From SAR202 cluster bacterium bin22 (lineage in GTDB: Bacteria; Chloroflexota; Dehalococcoidia; Lucifugimonadales; UBA3495), in contig MPMM01000004.1 of assembly GCA_002238505.1 (NCBI GenBank), positions 124,001 through 188,000 on the forward strand: DNA of 64,000 nucleotides, given 5' to 3'. Position 1 is the first letter of the stretch, and each line of letters opens with the position of its first letter. Position numbers and translations under genes: made by a program. The notes under the pieces were generated by a model. It searched no databases and had not been told where the DNA came from. It worked only from the letters and a program-made list of their open reading frames with translations. This document shows positions 33,972 through 42,387 of this stretch, in pieces.

Positions 33972-34925
33972 CTACTCTTCGTCGGGGTGAGTGGATATGA
34001 AGCGACCGGATTTGGCTGGGTCTATTTGGGGCGCCCGCACTTCAACCCCCGCCTGTTCTTCCTGCAGGAGGACGGTTACGCTGCTGTCCCGGTCCTTCCA
34101 CCCCCGGTTCAGGGCCTGCATGGCAACCTGTTCCGCCAGGGTGGCCATGGGCATGGGTACGCTGTACTCCCGGGCCAGTTCCGTGGCCAGGGAAATGTCC
34201 TTGTGGGCCAGTTCCAGCGCAAAACTGGCCGGCTCAAACTCGCCCCGAAACATGGTGCGGACCAGTCCCTCGTGGAGGATGCGCATTCTGCCCAGGGAAC
34301 CCCGGCGCATACCCTCCCACAGGGCTTCCGGTTCAACCCCGGCCTTGACGCCCAGGGTTAGCCCTTCCGCGATTGCCTGGCGGACGCTGTGGCCCACCAT
34401 ATTGTGCACCAGCTTGCAAATGGAGCCCGCCCCAATTTCGCCGGCATAGAAGACCTTGTCGCCAAAGGAGTCCAGGAGGGGCTTGATGCGCTCGTAGATT
34501 TCACGATCTCCGCCCACCATTACCGCAAGGTTGCCACTGTATGCCCCCGTCTTGCCGCCGCTGACCGGCGCATCCAAAACGTGAGCGCCCTTCCGCCTGA
34601 AGACGGGTTCCATTTCCCGGATTAGAGTAGGGCGGCTGGATGACAGGTCAACATAGATGCCACCAGGCCGGATGCCTTCCAGGACTCCCGAGTCGCCCAT
34701 CGCCACGGCCTCCACTTCCTTGGGGCCAGGCAGGGAAGTGAAGATTATATCGCTGGATTCGGCCACCTCTGCCGGGGTGTTGGCCAGCCGGGCTCCACCC
34801 TCCAGCAAGGGCAGTGCGGCCTCTTCCCGCAGATCGCTGACTACCATCGGGTAGCCCGCCTTCTGGATGTTCAGGGACATGCCGCCCCCCATGTTACCCA
34901 GGCCAATGAAACCTATGGTTTCCAT
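33972..34925 (-). CDS. Beta-hydroxyacid dehydrogenase (3-hydroxyisobutyrate dehydrogenase family), second copy
   Basis: A 317-residue relative of the gene at 30834-31730. Motifs: IGFIGLGNMGGGMSLNIQKA, DAPVSGGKTGAYSGNLAVMV and the catalytic lysine in GAGSICKLVHNM. It carries a slightly longer C-terminus ending STHPDEE. ATG 34925 follows AAAGGAGTGTGACGAC. Its promoter at 35008-35037 is good. The two copies are diverged paralogues rather than a recent duplication, so they probably act on different hydroxyacids. Confidence 0.9.
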   Translation of the reverse strand: METIGFIGLGNMGGGMSLNIQKAGYPMVVSDLREEAALPLLEGGARLANTPAEVAESSDIIFTSLPGPKEVEAVAMGDSGVLEGIRPGGIYVDLSSSRPTLIREMEPVFRRKGAHVLDAPVSGGKTGAYSGNLAVMVGGDREIYERIKPLLDSFGDKVFYAGEIGAGSICKLVHNMVGHSVRQAIAEGLTLGVKAGVEPEALWEGMRRGSLGRMRILHEGLVRTMFRGEFEPASFALELAHKDISLATELAREYSVPMPMATLAEQVAMQALNRGWKDRDSSVTVLLQEEQAGVEVRAPQIDPAKSGRFISTHPDEE

Positions 34926-35007
34926 GTCGTCACACTCCTTTGCCAGTCAGAAAGGGAAATCATGTACGCGCACGCCCCAGCGGCAAAGCTGGGACCATTG
35001 CAGGGGC

Positions 35008-35037
35008 ATTGTATGGGAGTCAAACGGCAAGGGTCAA
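35008..35037 (-). promoter_or_regulatory. Promoter of the second dehydrogenase gene
   Basis: On the minus strand, TTGACC (35037-35032), an 18-bp spacer and TACAAT (35013-35008). Confidence 0.65.
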
Positions 35038-35261
35038 CGAAACCAAAGTTCCCCGGGAAAGTCCCCGGGGGGAATGGACTCCCCATTGTCCTGCAAGAAA
35101 AACTGATTTTCCGGCAAAAACCGGCCACTTGTGTTCACTTCGTATTTGAACAACTGGTCCTCGCGACCTCCCATTGAGTAGAATGACCGGCCTGGTCCCA
35201 CTACCAGCAAGCACAAAAGAATCCACGCTGGCCTATCCCCTGGAGGGCTTCCCAAGTCTCC

Positions 35262-35317
35262 CCACACCTTTGTCACCACACCTCTGTCCCCACACCTCTG
35301 TCCCCACACCTCTGTCT
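35262..35317. repeat. 14-bp minisatellite, four copies
   Basis: Four consecutive units of CCACACCTCTGTCC, the first and last with one or two changes. Confidence 0.9.
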
Positions 35318-35538
35318 ATGGTAGGCAGGGGTCATGCAATTGTGAAAGGGCACGATGTCAGTTATTTCGTGCCAGAAGGGGGGCATGAGAAAAACCTTCC
35401 CTGCGGAAATTGCAGGCCCTAATTGGGGGACTGGCACGACGAAGAATCCCAGCGGTGCAGGAAGAACGAAACAAGTGGTTTTACAGCGCTCATACAGGAA
35501 CTCCAGGGCGCGACCTTGCCGCCGTGCAAGCGGTTCCC

Positions 35539-35567
35539 TTGTTTCCCCAATATGCCCCGTGTAGAAT
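35539..35567 (+). promoter_or_regulatory. Promoter of the GlcG-like gene
   Basis: TTGTTT at 35539-35544, a 17-bp spacer and TAGAAT at 35562-35567. Confidence 0.6.
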
Positions 35568-35600
35568 TACGCAAACTTCGGAGACTCAGGGAGAATGAAA

Positions 35601-36020
35601 ATGTACGACAAGCCGATGCTCAGCCTGGACCAGACTCGCAAGGCCATGGAGGCCATGCTGGACAAAGCTACCCAGGAACCCAACCGCCCCGTGGCTATTG
35701 CTATAGTGGACGACGGCGGCAACCTGCTCAGTTATGCCCGAATGGATGGCTGTCGGGCCAATCCCCAGACCTTCGCCATTCGCAAGGCCTACACATCGGC
35801 TATGTCCGGCCAGGACTCGGCCGTCTATGCCGAGCGGCTGCAGAGCCAGGGGCGCTCGGTGTCCGATATGGGAAACCCGAACCTGGTGTCTGCCCAGGGA
35901 GCCGTCGTTGCCATTCACCCCCAATCGGGGGCAGTGCTGGGAGCCATCGGGGTAAGCGGACTAAGCTCCCAGGAAGATGAAGACCTGGCCCGCCTGGGTG
36001 TCAGCACAATGGGGCTTTAG
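35601..36020 (+). CDS. GlcG/HbpS-family protein
   Basis: A 139-residue single-domain protein of the GlcG/HbpS (DUF336) family. Typical segments are PVAIAIVDDGGNLLSYARMD, FAIRKAYTSAMSG and AVVAIHPQSGAVLGAIGVSG. Relatives bind haem or occur beside glycolate or diol catabolic genes; the molecular role is poorly defined. ATG 35601 is chosen over ATG 35595 because GGGAG lies 7 nt before it and only 1-2 nt before the other. The deacetylase-fold gene follows 94 bp downstream on the same strand. Confidence 0.82.
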   Translation: MYDKPMLSLDQTRKAMEAMLDKATQEPNRPVAIAIVDDGGNLLSYARMDGCRANPQTFAIRKAYTSAMSGQDSAVYAERLQSQGRSVSDMGNPNLVSAQGAVVAIHPQSGAVLGAIGVSGLSSQEDEDLARLGVSTMGL

Positions 36021-36114
36021 CCATAGCCTGACCCCGCAATTCTTGCCAATCTGCGGCGCATTAACATAAGCGGTCGCAGCTAAGCGACCGCAGCCCCATT
36101 CAGCTGGAGGTACC

Positions 36115-36978
36115 ATGGCCAACCCCCGCGCAGAATTTTCACCTATCTTCCATAGACCCCCTCTAAAGCTCCCCAACAACGCCCGGGTGGCGGTGTGGGT
36201 TGTCATAAACGTTGAGGAATGGGACATCAATGAGCCCATGGCGCGCACCGTGCTGCCCACACCCCAGGGAGTGGAAGTGATTCCTGACATTCCCAACTTT
36301 GGCTGGTTTGACTATGGATTGAGGGTGGGATTCTGGCGGATGAAGCGGGCTCTGGACCGGCGGGGAATACGAGCCACCGTGAGCCTGAACGCTTCTGTCT
36401 GCAACAGCTACCCCTTCCTGGTGCAGGACTGCCTGGATTCTGGCTGGGAGCTGATGGGTCACAGCTACATTCAGAGGGTAATCAACCGGGAGCCCGACGA
36501 GCGGGAGGCCATTCGGCGCACTATCGATACCATCCGGGACTTCAGCGGCGTCGCCCCGAGGGGCTGGATGGGACCGGGCCTGGCCGAAACCTTCGACACC
36601 CCGGACATTCTGGCGGAAGAGGGCATTGAGTACGTTTGCGACTGGTGCAACGACGACCAGCCTTATCCCATGAAGGTCAAGAGCGGAGAACTGGTTTCTG
36701 TGCCCTACACGGTGGAATTGAACGATATTCCCATCTACATGGTCCAGCACCACCAGTCGCCGGAGATATTTAACCGGGCAAAGGACCAGTTCGACACCCT
36801 GTACGAGGAAGGGGCCGAAAGCGCGCGGATACTCTGTGTGTCCACCCATCCCTACATTACCGGCGCCGCCCATCGCATCAAGTACTACGAGCAGATTTTC
36901 GACTACATCAGCCGCTTCGAAGGGGTGGCCTTTATGACGGGGAGCGAGATACTGGACTGGTACAAGTCGGTGGCCTAA
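36115..36978 (+). CDS. Polysaccharide-deacetylase/PuuE-type hydrolase
   Basis: A 287-residue NodB-fold hydrolase acting on C-N bonds. The first metal-site region is VVINVEEWDINEP. GWELMGHSYIQRVIN carries the histidine motif, with RGWMGPGLAETFDTPDIL following and STHPYITGAAHR near the C-terminus. The absence of a signal peptide and the WELMGHSY form are like cytosolic PuuE allantoinases and related amidohydrolases rather than cell-wall deacetylases. ATG 36115 follows CTGGAGGTACC. A terminator follows the gene. Confidence 0.85.
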   Translation: MANPRAEFSPIFHRPPLKLPNNARVAVWVVINVEEWDINEPMARTVLPTPQGVEVIPDIPNFGWFDYGLRVGFWRMKRALDRRGIRATVSLNASVCNSYPFLVQDCLDSGWELMGHSYIQRVINREPDEREAIRRTIDTIRDFSGVAPRGWMGPGLAETFDTPDILAEEGIEYVCDWCNDDQPYPMKVKSGELVSVPYTVELNDIPIYMVQHHQSPEIFNRAKDQFDTLYEEGAESARILCVSTHPYITGAAHRIKYYEQIFDYISRFEGVAFMTGSEILDWYKSVA

Positions 36979-37020
36979 CCTGCGGGTTCAACGGGCCAGG
37001 CCGGGGAAAGCTAACAAGGA

Positions 37021-37052
37021 GAGGGGCAGGCGTTGAAGCCTGCCCCTCGTTT
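37021..37052 (+). terminator. Terminator after deacetylase-fold gene
   Basis: Stem GAGGGGCAGGC/GCCTGCCCCTC with a 6-nt loop, then GTTTCTC. Confidence 0.75.
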
Positions 37053-37434
37053 CTCGTATGCTGGGATATTACGGCTTGCCGGCAGTCGCCTGCGGCGGCC
37101 CTCGGGGACTAGCAGGCCAACGGGTTTGAAATTATGACGGCCAAATCTGCATCGTCATTCCGGCCTTGAGCCGGAATCCAGACAGGTTGCGAAAGGTCAA
37201 CTGCATAGTACAACAGGAGCTCCGGATTCCGGCTCTTGCCGGAAAGAAGGCCAAACCCCAACCCATCATTGCAATGCTCTAAGACCACTGGAGGAAAACA
37301 CCGCCAGCAGGCCCGGAGCAGTTCACCGTCGCGCTTCCGATATCCCGTTCTTCGTGAACCCTTTGGCAGATTCACTGCGAAGGGAACTCATACTCACCAT
37401 TTAACAGTCGATCGGGTTAACAAACTATAAGGCG
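37053..37434. repeat. Gene-free region with inverted-repeat elements
   Basis: Holds two short palindromes: ATTCCGGC/GCCGGAAT (37157-37177) and TTCCGGC/GCCGGAA (37227-37244). Both resemble the widespread CATTCC-GGAATCC type intergenic repeat. No gene is evident. Confidence 0.6.
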
Positions 37435-37896
37435 CTAATCGTCCTCGGCGCTGCCGTTGTTGCCGGCCATGGCCTTGCTGGCAAGGGTGCTGCCAGCCAG
37501 CATGTCTATGCCCTTCCTCAAGCTGCCGCTGATGCCGTTGATTTCCCGCTCCAGGGAACGGAGGGTGCGGAGCGCATAGGCGTCGGCTTCGGTGCGGCGG
37601 GACTGGGCCTCCGCCTCTGCCATCTGCAGGACTCGGGTGGCCCGCTCCTGGGCATCCTGAAGAAGCTGCTCGGCCCGCCGTTGCTGCTCCGATTCGGTAA
37701 GCTGCCTGGAGAATTCGTCCTCGGCTTTGGCCTTGGCGCGCTTGGCATCGGCCATTGCCAGGTTCATGATTTGTTCCTTCTGGGACAGCATCTCCTCGGC
37801 GGCCTTCATTTCCTGGGGAATGCTGATTCGCAGCTGGTCAACCAGTTCCAGCAGCTTGTCCTTGTCCATCATCAGGTTGCCGGTTATCGGCATCAC
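37435..37896 (-). CDS. Coiled-coil protein downstream of coaD, start uncertain
   Basis: At least 153 residues, mostly charged alpha-helix like ATP synthase b-subunit or DivIVA-type coiled coils (MLSQKEQIMNLAMADAKRAK, then EAEAQSRRTEADAYALRTL). No membrane segment is visible. The first conventional start codon is GTG 37896, but the same frame runs back to the coaD stop at 37978 and encodes DIIDIINTIDRLEILINNS, which looks like genuine N-terminal protein. AAAGGGGG lies just before ATC 37953 and ATA 37950, so a non-standard start or re-initiation after coaD is possible. Likely last gene of the rsmD-coaD operon. Function unknown. Confidence 0.7.
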   Translation of the reverse strand: MMPITGNLMMDKDKLLELVDQLRISIPQEMKAAEEMLSQKEQIMNLAMADAKRAKAKAEDEFSRQLTESEQQRRAEQLLQDAQERATRVLQMAEAEAQSRRTEADAYALRTLRSLEREINGISGSLRKGIDMLAGSTLASKAMAGNNGSAEDD

Positions 37897-37977
37897 CTTG
37901 CTGTTGTTGATGAGGATCTCCAGTCGGTCGATAGTATTTATGATATCTATGATGTCCCCCTTTCTCCCAACTTCCCT

Positions 37978-38466
37978 TTACGGAGCAGGAATGCCGAATT
38001 TCTCGTAAACTGCGCTGGCCACCCGGGGAGTCACCATTTCGGTGATGTCGCCCCCCAGGCGTGCAACTTCCTTAAGCAGGCTGGAACTGACAAACATGTG
38101 CTCCTGGGATGTCATGAAGGACACCATGTCCACGTCAGGAGCCAGTTTCCGGTTCATAAAGGCCATTTCGTATTCGTACTCAAAATCTGACCCGCTTCTC
38201 AGGCCCCGTACAATTACGGCGGCTCCCATATCCTGGGCGGAGCGGACCACCAGACCCTGGAACTGCCGCACCTCCACGTTTGGGAGGTTGCTGACTGCAT
38301 CCTGAAACAGGGCCACCCTCTCTTCGGTCGTAAAGAGCAGGTTCTTGGAGGGAGAGGCATACACCGCGACGATTACCTTGTCGAACAGGGCCGCCGCCCG
38401 GGCTGCCACGTCGATGTGGCCCCGAGTAACCGGGTCAAAGCTCCCCGGATAGAGAGCCGTTACCAT
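37978..38466 (-). CDS. coaD: Phosphopantetheine adenylyltransferase
   Basis: A 162-residue enzyme making dephospho-CoA from ATP and 4'-phosphopantetheine in CoA synthesis. The nucleotidyltransferase motif is YPGSFDPVTRGHIDVAARA and the second motif is VSSSLLKEVARLGGDI. Length is standard. ATG 38466 overlaps the rsmD stop codon by one base (TAATG), so the genes are translationally coupled, a common pairing in bacteria. Confidence 0.96.
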   Translation of the reverse strand: MVTALYPGSFDPVTRGHIDVAARAAALFDKVIVAVYASPSKNLLFTTEERVALFQDAVSNLPNVEVRQFQGLVVRSAQDMGAAVIVRGLRSGSDFEYEYEMAFMNRKLAPDVDMVSFMTSQEHMFVSSSLLKEVARLGGDITEMVTPRVASAVYEKFGIPAP

Positions 38467-39038
38467 TAATTCCCTCCTCGTTGGTAAAAGTCCACCAGGT
38501 TGTCCCCGTAGCGCCGGCCCGATGTCAGCGCCAGGTTTCCGTATTGAGGATCCAGTGTCACGTGCCTGGAATGGCCAACCACCACTACGCCGTCTTCCTC
38601 AACCAGTTCCGGGGTTGTCCCCAAGAGTTCCATGAACTGCCCAAGTTCTGCCATTTTGTAGGGCGGGTCCAGCAAGACCAGTCTGTAGGGACCGGGCAGG
38701 GTTTCCAGCGCTTTCGCCGCCTCAGCGCAGTAGGCCCTGGACCGGTCTCTAAAGCCCGTATTGTCCAGGTTGGCCTGCAACACCTGGCATTGACGCCGGT
38801 TCTTTTCTACAAAGTCAGCCCAGGCGGCGCCTCGACTGAGGGCCTCAATTCCCAGGCTGCCGGTGCCGGCAAACAGGTCCAGCGCCCTGGCGTCTTCGAT
38901 AAGCTGAGGGGGGAGTACGTTAAAAATGGCGGCCCTGGCCCGCTCCGAGGTCGGGCGCACCCCTGGTGTCACCGCACCCCTGAGGCGATGGCCCTTTGCC
39001 GTGCCTCCCACCACCCGCATATTGTTTAACGGGGACAT
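38466..39038 (-). CDS. rsmD: 16S rRNA (guanine966-N2)-methyltransferase
   Basis: A 190-residue SAM-dependent methyltransferase modifying G966 of 16S rRNA. Motifs: GVRPTSERARAAIFNVL, the SAM loop DLFAGTGSLGIEALSRGA and the catalytic LLDPPYK. Start ATG 39038 follows GAGGGTGAATTATA; an internal ATG at 39020 (MRVVGGTAKGHRL) is an alternative closer to typical family N-termini. First gene of the rsmD-coaD operon. Confidence 0.95.
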   Translation of the reverse strand: MSPLNNMRVVGGTAKGHRLRGAVTPGVRPTSERARAAIFNVLPPQLIEDARALDLFAGTGSLGIEALSRGAAWADFVEKNRRQCQVLQANLDNTGFRDRSRAYCAEAAKALETLPGPYRLVLLDPPYKMAELGQFMELLGTTPELVEEDGVVVVGHSRHVTLDPQYGNLALTSGRRYGDNLVDFYQRGGN

Positions 39039-39252
39039 TATAATTCACCCTCGTGTCAGCTTTTCTATCTGGTTTGCTGGTAGATTTCGAGCATTTTGAC
39101 TTGCGGCCCAGGCCAGCAGCAGGCCAACCTGTCAGGCATTCGTGGTCGGGTTGGCGACAAAATGGAAGGGAGATGCGGTCATGACTCGAAACCCGATGAT
39201 TGGGGTTGTTCAATACAAGGGAGGCAATGGTGGAGAGCATTGCCCTTTCCTG

Positions 39253-39280
39253 TTGACAGATTTCTTGAGGGGTTCATAAT
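39253..39280 (+). promoter_or_regulatory. Promoter of bifunctional nuclease gene
   Basis: TTGACA at 39253-39258, a 16-bp spacer and CATAAT at 39275-39280, 40 bp before the start codon. Confidence 0.7.
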
Positions 39281-39319
39281 ATTCTGGCAGGTCAAGGGTA
39301 TCACACGGAGGCGGCGGAT

Positions 39320-39871
39320 ATGCTAAGAATGTCTATCGACAGCATAAGAGTCAGCCCGATGAACTATCAAAGGGTCGTTATATTGAAAGAGAACGACTCC
39401 GATCGTTATCTGCCCATATGGATTGGGCCGGCCGAAGCCGACGCCATCGCCGTGAAACTTCAGGACCTCAGCGTACCCCGCCCGTTGACCCATGATCTGT
39501 TGCGGACCGTCATAGATACGCTGGGCGGTTCGGTGGTCCATATCCTGGTCAGCGACCTCCACAACGATACCTTTTACGCCAAGATCGTCATAGAAGTGGA
39601 GGGGGATACCAAGGAAATCGACTCCCGCCCCAGCGATGCAATGGCCCTGGCAGTTCGCGCCCAGGTGCCCATATTTGCCGAGGAATCGGTGATGGACAAG
39701 GCTGGCATCCTGCTGGACAAGGAAACAGGAAAGCCGCTAACCCCCGAGCGGGACAACACGGAGCCCACCGGCGAAGTCAACGAGGAAGAACTGCGGCGAA
39801 TGTCCGCCTTTACTGACTTCATTAATGACCTGGACCTGGAGGACTTTGGCCGGGAACAGCAGGGCCGATAG
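39320..39871 (+). CDS. Bifunctional nuclease family protein (BFN, DUF151)
   Basis: A 183-residue protein of the BFN/DUF151 family, characterised in a few cases as DNase/RNase. Conserved parts: RVVILKENDSDRYLPIWIGP, EADAIAVKLQ, VVHILVSDLHNDTFYAKIVI and DSRPSDAMALAVRAQVPIF. The C-terminal EEELRRMSAFTDFINDLDLE resembles a UvrB/UvrC-like interaction helix often fused to this domain. ATG 39320 follows GGAGGCGGCGGAT. Monocistronic, with promoter and terminator. Confidence 0.9.
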   Translation: MLRMSIDSIRVSPMNYQRVVILKENDSDRYLPIWIGPAEADAIAVKLQDLSVPRPLTHDLLRTVIDTLGGSVVHILVSDLHNDTFYAKIVIEVEGDTKEIDSRPSDAMALAVRAQVPIFAEESVMDKAGILLDKETGKPLTPERDNTEPTGEVNEEELRRMSAFTDFINDLDLEDFGREQQGR

Positions 39872-39920
39872 ATTGGACCCTTCACCAGGTGAGACTGGCT
39901 GACGACAGCAGGAGTAATGA

Positions 39921-39955
39921 AATGCCCCAGCAATTAACGCTGGGGCATTGGTTTT
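39921..39955 (+). terminator. Terminator after bifunctional nuclease gene
   Basis: Eleven-bp stem AATGCCCCAGC/GCTGGGGCATT with a 7-nt loop, then GGTTTTC. Confidence 0.85.
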
Positions 39956-40155
39956 CAAGGGTAGTTTGATATTGGCCTGGGACAGTCCGGGGACCGGTCT
40001 CAATCCGGGCGCAGTTGGCAGCTATTGTGGGGAAGGGGCATGAGGATTTGCGCCTGCGTTGTATCCAGGTCATAAAGCTGGGTCAATTCAATTGCAGTGG
40101 TTACAGCTTGCATGCCATACCTGCCCCTGAAATTCCGAAAACCCTTCCCGGTAAA

Positions 40156-40184
40156 TTGACTTTTCGTAATCCCGGTGTTAACAT
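40156..40184 (+). promoter_or_regulatory. ATP synthase operon promoter
   Basis: TTGACT at 40156-40161, a 17-bp spacer and TAACAT at 40179-40184. The predicted start near 40191 supports ATG 40206 as the first start codon. Confidence 0.65.
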
Positions 40185-40205
40185 CCTCAACGTTTGGTGA
40201 ACGGC

Positions 40206-40448
40206 ATGTCCGGGTGGGTAGTTGCCCTGCGCCTTACCGGTTTAGGTTGGTACATCGCCTTCTGTGTGGTGGCCGGGATTGCCTTGGGAATAGGTATGGA
40301 TAGATTGACCGGACTGTCCCCGCTTTTCGCCATTGTTGGTGTTATCCTGGGAAGCATAGTCGCTTTCTGGGGTGTGTATCGGATGATTCTGCCGGTTCTT
40401 TACGGATCTCGTAAGCCGTACGCTGCCGAACAAGGGAGAGACGAATAG
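40206..40448 (+). CDS. AtpZ/AtpI-type F-ATPase accessory protein
   Basis: An 80-residue membrane protein with two hydrophobic helices (LGWYIAFCVVAGIALGIGMD and LFAIVGVILGSIVAFWGVYR), the layout of AtpZ/AtpI-like proteins encoded at the head of many ATP synthase operons. They help assemble the c-ring or act in Mg/Ca transport. ATG 40206 is preferred; GTG 40197 is possible. The stop overlaps the atpB start by one base. Confidence 0.8.
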   Translation: MSGWVVALRLTGLGWYIAFCVVAGIALGIGMDRLTGLSPLFAIVGVILGSIVAFWGVYRMILPVLYGSRKPYAAEQGRDE

Positions 40449-41503
40449 TGCCGTCGGGTGCTGCTGCCAAGAGAGTAATGCTGCTGGCCGGGTTGGTCAT
40501 GGTAGCGCTTTTAATTGCAGGATTTGTGGTCGGCGCCATTGGCTCCCAGATGTTTGGCACCACCAGATTCCTGGCCCAGCCTGCTATTCACCTTCCACCT
40601 CAACCCATTTTCCCCTTCTCCGCAGTAAAAACCAGCCTTGGCTACGGTTCCGACTACGAGGCCAAGAAGGAAGAAGCCAAGGAAACTGCCGACGCCGAAC
40701 ACCCCCCCGCCGCTGAGTCTGGCGACCACGGCGAAGGTGGGGAGGAAGAGCACCATTTCACTCCCCTGGGTGTTTCCCAGTTTGCGATAACCAACACTCT
40801 GCTGTCCGCCTGGGTGGCCAGCCTCGTAATAATCCTGTTCTTTGTCCTTGGCGCCCGCAAGAAGGCCATGGTGCCCGGCCGTTTCCAGTCCCTGGTTGAA
40901 AGCATATTTGAAGGGGTATTGAGCTTTGGCTCCAGCGTCCTGGGTCGGGATATGGCCCGCAGGACCTTCCCCGTTGTTGCCACCATTTTCTTCTTTGTAC
41001 TCTTCAATGCCTGGATCGCCCTGTTCCTGGTGCCTTTGTACCAGGCGGTTGGGTTTGGGTCCGGCGGGCTCTGGGACTTTGAGCTTAAGGCCCACCTGAT
41101 CAGGCCGGCGGGAACTGACGTTAATATGCCTCTGGCGCTGGCCCTCGTCTCCTTTGTGTTCGTCGAGTACTGGGGAATCCGCACCTTGGGGCTTGGATAC
41201 TTCAAGAAGTTCTTCGCCTTCGGCAACCTGCTTCGGGGCCGCCCCAGCGGACTGATTGACATTTTCGTCGGAATCCTGGAGCTGATCAGCGAACTGGTAA
41301 GGATTGTCAGCTTCACCTTCCGGTTGTTCGGAAACATGACGGCCGGTGAAATCCTGGTCGTAATGATCACCTTCCTGGTTCCCTTCGTCGCAAATATCTT
41401 TGTCTTTGGCCTGGAGTTGCTGGTTGGCCTCATTCAGGCGGTAATCTTTGCCGGACTCACCCTGGTGTTCCTGTCCCTGGCGGTACATCACGAAGAACAC
41501 TAG
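40448..41503 (+). CDS. atpB: ATP synthase subunit a
   Basis: A 351-residue membrane subunit forming the proton half-channels. The essential arginine is in ELVRIVSFTFRLFGNMTAGE, and the last helices end LVFLSLAVHHEEH. It is longer than usual because of a charged extramembrane segment at about residues 69-103 (KKEEAKETADAEHPPAAES and GEGGEEEHH) between the first helix and the core. GTG 40448 overlaps the preceding stop (TAGTG), with AGGGAGAGACGAATA as ribosome site. Confidence 0.95.
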   Translation: MPSGAAAKRVMLLAGLVMVALLIAGFVVGAIGSQMFGTTRFLAQPAIHLPPQPIFPFSAVKTSLGYGSDYEAKKEEAKETADAEHPPAAESGDHGEGGEEEHHFTPLGVSQFAITNTLLSAWVASLVIILFFVLGARKKAMVPGRFQSLVESIFEGVLSFGSSVLGRDMARRTFPVVATIFFFVLFNAWIALFLVPLYQAVGFGSGGLWDFELKAHLIRPAGTDVNMPLALALVSFVFVEYWGIRTLGLGYFKKFFAFGNLLRGRPSGLIDIFVGILELISELVRIVSFTFRLFGNMTAGEILVVMITFLVPFVANIFVFGLELLVGLIQAVIFAGLTLVFLSLAVHHEEH

Positions 41504-41618
41504 GATTGCCCATAACTGTACCGGTCGTTTCTACCTGGTTGGAATGCACTTCCCGTATGGGCGGGAAACCTGGAGCCAAAGGGTTCTAAAGACTACATAA
41601 CATGGAGGACTCGCAGAA

Positions 41619-41876
41619 ATGGAGCTACTACCGATTCTTTTGGCGTTGGAGGCCGAAGCGGCCAAGTTCCTGGGTGCTGGCCTGGCCATCGCGATCGGCG
41701 TAATCGGCCCGGGCGTTGGTATCGGCATTCTTGGCGCGGGCGCGATGGGAGCCATTGGCCGTAATCCGGAGGCCGCCGGTTCCATTACTACCAACATGAT
41801 TCTGGCCATCGCCTTCGCCGAAGCGTTGGGCATTTACTCCCTGATTGTTGCCGTAATTCTGCTGTTCGTGGTCTAG
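41619..41876 (+). CDS. atpE: ATP synthase subunit c
   Basis: An 85-residue hairpin protolipid forming the rotor ring. Two helices flank the polar loop GRNPEAA; the ion-carrying carboxylate is E68 in AIAFAEALGIYSLIVAV. The Na+-site residues known from Ilyobacter-type rings (glutamine in helix 1, serine or threonine after the glutamate) are absent, which favours proton coupling. ATG 41619 follows GGAGGACTCGCAGAA. The 115-bp gap after atpB is the largest inside the operon. Confidence 0.96.
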   Translation: MELLPILLALEAEAAKFLGAGLAIAIGVIGPGVGIGILGAGAMGAIGRNPEAAGSITTNMILAIAFAEALGIYSLIVAVILLFVV

Positions 41877-41880
41877 CGAT

Positions 41881-42381
41881 ATGGTCGAACTAGGAATCAA
41901 CCTGCCCCTGCTGATCGCCTATCTGGTTACCTTCGTCATTCTCATGGCGATACTGTACCAGTTCGCGTACAAGCCCCTGATGGGGGCTATGGATCAGCGG
42001 ACGGAACGTATCCAGGAAGGTCTTTCCGCCGCTGAACGGGCGCGAGAAGAGGCAGCCAGTTCCCAGGCGGCCATTGAGGAGCAGTTGAATGAAGCCCGGC
42101 GCGAGGGGCAGCGGCTCCTCGACCAGGCCCGCGAGGCTTCCCAGCGTTTCCGTGAATCCGAGATGGAGCGGGCTCGCCAGGAGGCTGAGGCTTTCGCCGA
42201 ACGGGCGCGGGCCGACATCCAGCGAGAACGGGACGCCGCCCTTGAAGACCTGCGGGCCAGCTTCGGTGACCTGGCCATTACTGCTGCCGAGCGGGTTATC
42301 CGCCGGTCCCTGGACCGGCAGGCCCACGAGGAGCTCATCACCCAGGTACTGGAAGAGGGTGAGAGCTTGCGGCGAGGGTAG
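41881..42381 (+). CDS. atpF: ATP synthase subunit b
   Basis: A 166-residue peripheral-stalk subunit. One N-terminal membrane helix (LLIAYLVTFVILMAILYQFA) is followed by a long charged coiled coil (AAERAREEAASSQAAIEEQL and so on) and the delta-binding C-terminus ITAAERVIRRSLDRQAHEEL. It starts 4 bp after the atpE stop; a single b gene implies a homodimeric stalk. Confidence 0.95.
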   Translation: MVELGINLPLLIAYLVTFVILMAILYQFAYKPLMGAMDQRTERIQEGLSAAERAREEAASSQAAIEEQLNEARREGQRLLDQAREASQRFRESEMERARQEAEAFAERARADIQRERDAALEDLRASFGDLAITAAERVIRRSLDRQAHEELITQVLEEGESLRRG

Positions 42382-42387
42382 GGCGCT

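Larger units (their letters stand above)
34926..35600. other. Intergenic region with promoters and a minisatellite
   Basis: No gene is supported in about 675 bp. It holds the minus-strand dehydrogenase promoter (35008-35037), GC-rich inverted repeats near 35046-35125, a 14-bp minisatellite (35262-35317) and the plus-strand promoter at 35539-35567. Confidence 0.5.

Noticed and set aside
39039-39240. Minus-strand N-terminal extension upstream of rsmD
   Set aside because: The frame is different from rsmD, has no family similarity, and lies in the promoter region between divergent genes.
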